From an uncultured Bacteroidales bacterium (GTDB lineage Bacteria > Bacteroidota > Bacteroidia > Bacteroidales > WCHB1-69): a stretch of DNA of 35,869 nucleotides. Below are positions 33,367-35,869 of the stretch, in pieces. Under the pieces are notes generated by a model. That model was not told the origin of the DNA. It saw nothing but the letters and a program-made list of their open reading frames with translations, and searched no databases. Each line of letters starts with the position of its first letter. The stretch's first letter is position 1. The translations under genes and the position numbers were made by a program. Where the stretch lies: the NCBI GenBank assembly GCA_937949745.1, contig CALECM010000023.1, positions 1 to 35,869 of the forward strand, in the 5' to 3' direction.

Positions 33367-33924
33367 TTATGCTTCAGTCGGATTCTCCTCTGATTTTACA
33401 TTTTCATTTTGACTTACTTCAGCCGTTTTTTCTTTGGATTTACGGGCCGGTTCGGTTTCATTTTCATTCTTCACATTTCCGATAAGCGTTACTGATCCTC
33501 CCACTTTTTCGATAGCTTCCTGGGCTGAACGGGAAAAAGCATGTGCACTTACTTGAAGTTTAGCGGTCAATTCTCCTTTACCTAAAATCTTGACCAAATC
33601 TTTTTTCTTGGCCAAACCATTATTGATAAGAGTGGTATTATCTATTTCGGCTAAATTCAATTTTTCCGATAATAATTGTAATGTGCTTAAATTGATCGCA
33701 TTATATTCCACACGATTGATATTCTTAAATCCTCTTTTAGGTACCAGCCTGTAGATGGGCATCTGACCGCCTTCGAATCCTAATTTGCGACTATATCCGG
33801 ATCTGGATTGAGCTCCTTTATGCCCTCTTGTGGAAGTTCCGCCTTTTCCTGATCCCTGACCTCTGCCTATTCTTTTTGAGCTTTTCGTAGCTCCGTTAGC
33901 CGGTTTTAAATTGTGTAAATTCAT
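33367..33924 (-). CDS. rplO: 50S ribosomal protein L15 with C-terminal extension
   Basis: A 185-residue L15. The first 148 or so residues match the family (MNLHNLKPANGATKSSKRIGRGQGSGKGGTSTRGHKGAQSRSG, then RLVPKRGFKNI and a KVGGSVTLIGN end). About 37 residues follow as a charged, Glu- and Lys-rich tail (NENETEPARKSKEKTAEVSQN). L15 is a late-binding large-subunit protein. It lies between rpmD and secY in standard order, and the rpmD-rplO gap is 33 bases. Confidence 0.97.
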   Translation of the reverse strand: MNLHNLKPANGATKSSKRIGRGQGSGKGGTSTRGHKGAQSRSGYSRKLGFEGGQMPIYRLVPKRGFKNINRVEYNAINLSTLQLLSEKLNLAEIDNTTLINNGLAKKKDLVKILGKGELTAKLQVSAHAFSRSAQEAIEKVGGSVTLIGNVKNENETEPARKSKEKTAEVSQNENVKSEENPTEA

Positions 33925-33957
33925 TTTCTCAAATTCAAAATCAAATTAATATTCCTG

Positions 33958-34137
33958 TTAAATTTCTTCTACTTGTACCAAATGTTTAATAGAATCTACA
34001 ATACCCAATATTTGCGGGGTCGCATTGTGTTCTACGGTACGATGCATCTTCTTGAGCCCTAAAGCCTGTAAAGATCTTTTTTGGCGAAGAGGCCTGTCAA
34101 TAGCACTTTTAACCTGTGTAACTCTAATTCTTTTCAT
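33958..34137 (-). CDS. rpmD: 50S ribosomal protein L30
   Basis: A 59-residue L30. The reading frame can be extended to 34194, but the family start is the ATG at 34135-34137, giving MKRIRVTQVKSAIDRPLRQK, then SLQALGLKKMHRTVEHNATPQILGIVDSIKHLVQVEEI, a normal Bacteroidota L30. In most bacteria rpsE precedes rpmD. Here the 446 bases upstream to the next gene hold no rpsE or recognisable remnant. rpmD thus heads the operon, with a leader of about 200 bases if the TATATTTG box at 34347-34354 is the promoter. Confidence 0.93.
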   Translation of the reverse strand: MKRIRVTQVKSAIDRPLRQKRSLQALGLKKMHRTVEHNATPQILGIVDSIKHLVQVEEI

Positions 34138-34289
34138 CCTATCAATTATATATGGTTTATAGTTAATTCTTTCAGGAGGTAAAATGGCAGTCAATAGGTT
34201 CCGTTTTGCACCTCATTTCTTAATTTCTCTCCTCTTATATTCATCAAATAAAGTAAATAACGTTTTATATATCCTTGTAATTCAATGCT

Positions 34290-34328
34290 TTATTTTCTGA
34301 TTCTGAGCTTTTGGAGTTTTTTAGGCAT
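34290..34328 (-). other. Possible 12-codon basic leader peptide
   Basis: In the presumed rpmD leader the minus strand has an ATG followed by codons for a very basic 12-residue peptide beginning MPKKLQKLRIRK and a stop. The position (about 15 bases after the predicted start site, about 150 before rpmD) suits a regulatory leader, but its coding status is unproven. The rest of 34138-34583 shows no other credible gene. Confidence 0.25.
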
Positions 34329-34346
34329 TTCATTTCAAAAAGTCGG

Positions 34347-34354
34347 CAAATATA
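34347..34354 (-). promoter_or_regulatory. Predicted -7 box for the rpmD operon
   Basis: The minus strand reads TATATTTG followed by CC, a perfect TAnnTTTG match. No clear -33 element was identified at the expected distance. It would give an untranslated leader of about 200 bases before rpmD. Confidence 0.6.
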
Positions 34355-34583
34355 CATAAATTTTCTAAATATTTCCAGTCAGATTATTTTTTTGTTTTTT
34401 TATTATCCGGCCAAAGCTCATTACGGTCAGGCAGAAGCTATCCAAAAAGTTGCATTCATCTCATTTTTTCTTCTTCGGAGTGTCAATGAAGAATCCGGCG
34501 GTTAATATCATCTGAATCCTTTACTGCAATAAGGATGGAGCAAGATAAATTCTTCCGACACTTCCTTGTGAAATTGGCTATCG

Positions 34584-35869
34584 CTATTGCTTAATAATTT
34601 TATAGGTTCCGGTTATCTGTTGATCATCCAGGATCTGAAGGAAATATATTCCTGATTTTAAATTGCTTAAATCCAGGATAGTGGTTGAGCCTTTTATATG
34701 TTGCCAGATAATCTCCTTTCCCATAATATCACTGATCCGGATGCCGGCAAATTGATGGCCGGGTGTAGAAACCGTCACTTTATTTTTAAACGGATTGGGG
34801 TAAATAGATACGGATCCGGTCTTATTATCGCCTAATCCTGTCACAGAAGCTTGTATTTCCTTACTGATTTCCCGGGAAGATCCGCAAAGGTTAACGGCTT
34901 TAACCGCTAATACGGCATTTCCAGTGCCGGTAACCGTAATCTCGATACGGTTACTGTCACTTTCCGATAGTTGCCAGTTTTCTCCCGTAAGAGTCCATTC
35001 ATAAGTAAGGGCGTCGGGTATTTCTTCTATATAATATATATAGGTCTGTTGCGAAACGACATTGCTTTCGCCGAAGATTTCTTCCGGATCAGCGGGGATA
35101 GTTCCTTCAGCCTCCCTGACCGTTACGGTTTTAGTCACCGCTTTTTTGAAAACCCGGTCGGGAGAGTATAAGGTACAGGTTACTTCATAATCTCCGGCTT
35201 CTTCATACACATGCGATATTTCAATGCCCTCCGATACCGGACTGCCGTCACCGAAATTCCATTCCGCGATTTCCAAAGGCATATTATGAGAATTTATACC
35301 CAAAGTCCGGATTTTACCCGTATTATCAAAATGTATGTTTTTCCGGCAATAAGCATCGGATTGTTCATATTTGAAATCGTTCTCGATTTCATAATGAAAA
35401 TCTGCAATTTCCATAGTTACGGTTTTTCCCGTACGGGAAACCATATCGCATTGGATAACGGTAATATTGGTATCCCTGGGCGCGCGGTAGATATTAGATT
35501 CTCCCGAAGCCAATAGAGTCTGGTGGTCGTACCAGTCATAACTGATAAAACCGGGAGGAGCCTTTAACACAACCTCTTCTTCCGTGCTTTCATCGGTGGT
35601 TATGGACCGGGACATTCCTTTAACAGCATAATATCCATAGCCGTAATGCGCACCTAAAATACATCCGCTAGCAAGAATCTCCAATCTAACTTCCCGACCT
35701 ATATAATTTTCCAAATCAAATACTACGGAACTCCAGTTTACCCATAAAATTGATATGTAGTCTTCGGTACACATATTCCATTGTACGGAATGTGTTTTCG
35801 ATAATGGATTGGGAAAGAGGGAACCGGTATTCCGGTCATATCCGGTATTTAATAAAAAGTAAGAGATCG
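34584..35869 (-). CDS. Type IX-secreted PKD-domain protein, 5' end outside window
   Basis: The minus-strand frame is open to the window edge, so the N-terminus is missing; the first in-frame ATG (35774) is probably not the start. At least 428 codons are visible. A jelly-roll-like region (WVNWSSVVFDLENYIGREVRLEI, then HYGYGYYAVKG) comes first. A PKD-type domain (WNFGDGSPVSEGIEISHVYEEAGDYEVTCTLYSP) follows in the middle, and a second immunoglobulin-like segment (ALTYEWTLTGENW) after it. The last 80 residues are a type A T9SS sorting domain (SIYPNPFKNKV, ISDIMGKEI, LSNLKSGIYFLQI, GTYKIIKQ). So the protein is exported by the type IX system and anchored or released at the cell surface. The ligand is unknown. 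Confidence 0.85.
   Translation of the reverse strand, partial: ISYFLLNTGYDRNTGSLFPNPLSKTHSVQWNMCTEDYISILWVNWSSVVFDLENYIGREVRLEILASGCILGAHYGYGYYAVKGMSRSITTDESTEEEVVLKAPPGFISYDWYDHQTLLASGESNIYRAPRDTNITVIQCDMVSRTGKTVTMEIADFHYEIENDFKYEQSDAYCRKNIHFDNTGKIRTLGINSHNMPLEIAEWNFGDGSPVSEGIEISHVYEEAGDYEVTCTLYSPDRVFKKAVTKTVTVREAEGTIPADPEEIFGESNVVSQQTYIYYIEEIPDALTYEWTLTGENWQLSESDSNRIEITVTGTGNAVLAVKAVNLCGSSREISKEIQASVTGLGDNKTGSVSIYPNPFKNKVTVSTPGHQFAGIRISDIMGKEIIWQHIKGSTTILDLSNLKSGIYFLQILDDQQITGTYKIIKQ

Noticed and set aside
34138..34194. Longer rpmD start
   Set aside because: The extension adds 19 residues with no family match. The normal L30 start is the ATG at 34135-34137.
34311..34505. Small plus-strand frame in the gap before rpmD
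   Set aside because: It has a Phe/Ile-rich composition of AT-rich non-coding DNA and no supporting context.
1..35869. tRNA, rRNA, integrase, transposase or prophage module
   Set aside because: None was seen on reading the gaps and the coding regions. Only one phage-type gene (16931-17347) and one REP-like repeat are present.

Overview
The window looks like a chromosomal segment from a member of Bacteroidota, most likely order Bacteroidales. The evidence is a type IX secretion C-terminal sorting domain (34584-35869), several TAnnTTTG -7 boxes typical of the phylum, weak or absent Shine-Dalgarno sequences, 38-residue L36 and Bacteroidota-like L30, a DUF3037/HipA-like pair and an AT-rich base composition. 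A Dysgonomonadaceae-like relative is possible, but the sequence alone does not settle this. I see no rRNA, tRNA, CRISPR array, insertion sequence or prophage.

1-8.8 kb: a small exported protein and a ZIP metal transporter face a likely minus-strand unit of YitT-type membrane protein, DUF59/SufT-like protein and M20 peptidase. A divergent promoter region then leads to a SAM hydroxide adenosyltransferase-family protein and a large membrane protein. An AraC/GyrI-type regulator and two small exported proteins follow, one of them with YD-like repeats.

8.9-16.5 kb: acetate kinase without an adjacent pta, flanked by two small membrane proteins of unknown function; an ABC exporter; a membrane/coiled-coil protein; a GT22-like membrane glycosyltransferase; and a DUF421 protein.

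16.5-22.4 kb: a run of stress-type genes. It holds a GlsB/YeaQ membrane protein, a DsbA-like thiol protein, a tiny proline-rich protein, a disordered RDSQGRF-repeat protein, an LEA-like helical protein, a multi-pass membrane protein, a ferritin-like (DPSL-type) protein and the CbpM/CbpA co-chaperone pair. Their proximity suggests shared roles in envelope, oxidative or protein-folding stress. This is an inference from context.

22.6-27.7 kb: DNA polymerase IV, a REP-like inverted repeat, a lipoprotein, the overlapping DUF3037/HipA-like kinase pair, a lipoprotein tyrosine phosphatase and a hotdog thioesterase.

27.7-34.1 kb: a minus-strand ribosomal/transcription/secretion operon in the order rpmD-rplO-secY-map-infA-rpmJ-rpsM-rpsK-rpsD-rpoA-rplQ, closed by a strong terminator. 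The usual upstream partner rpsE is not next to rpmD. A leader of about 200 bases with a good -7 box precedes rpmD, and a type IX-secreted PKD-type protein, cut by the window edge, lies beyond it. This break in the canonical spc operon, the stress cluster and a perfect 46-base palindrome inside that cluster are the most notable features.
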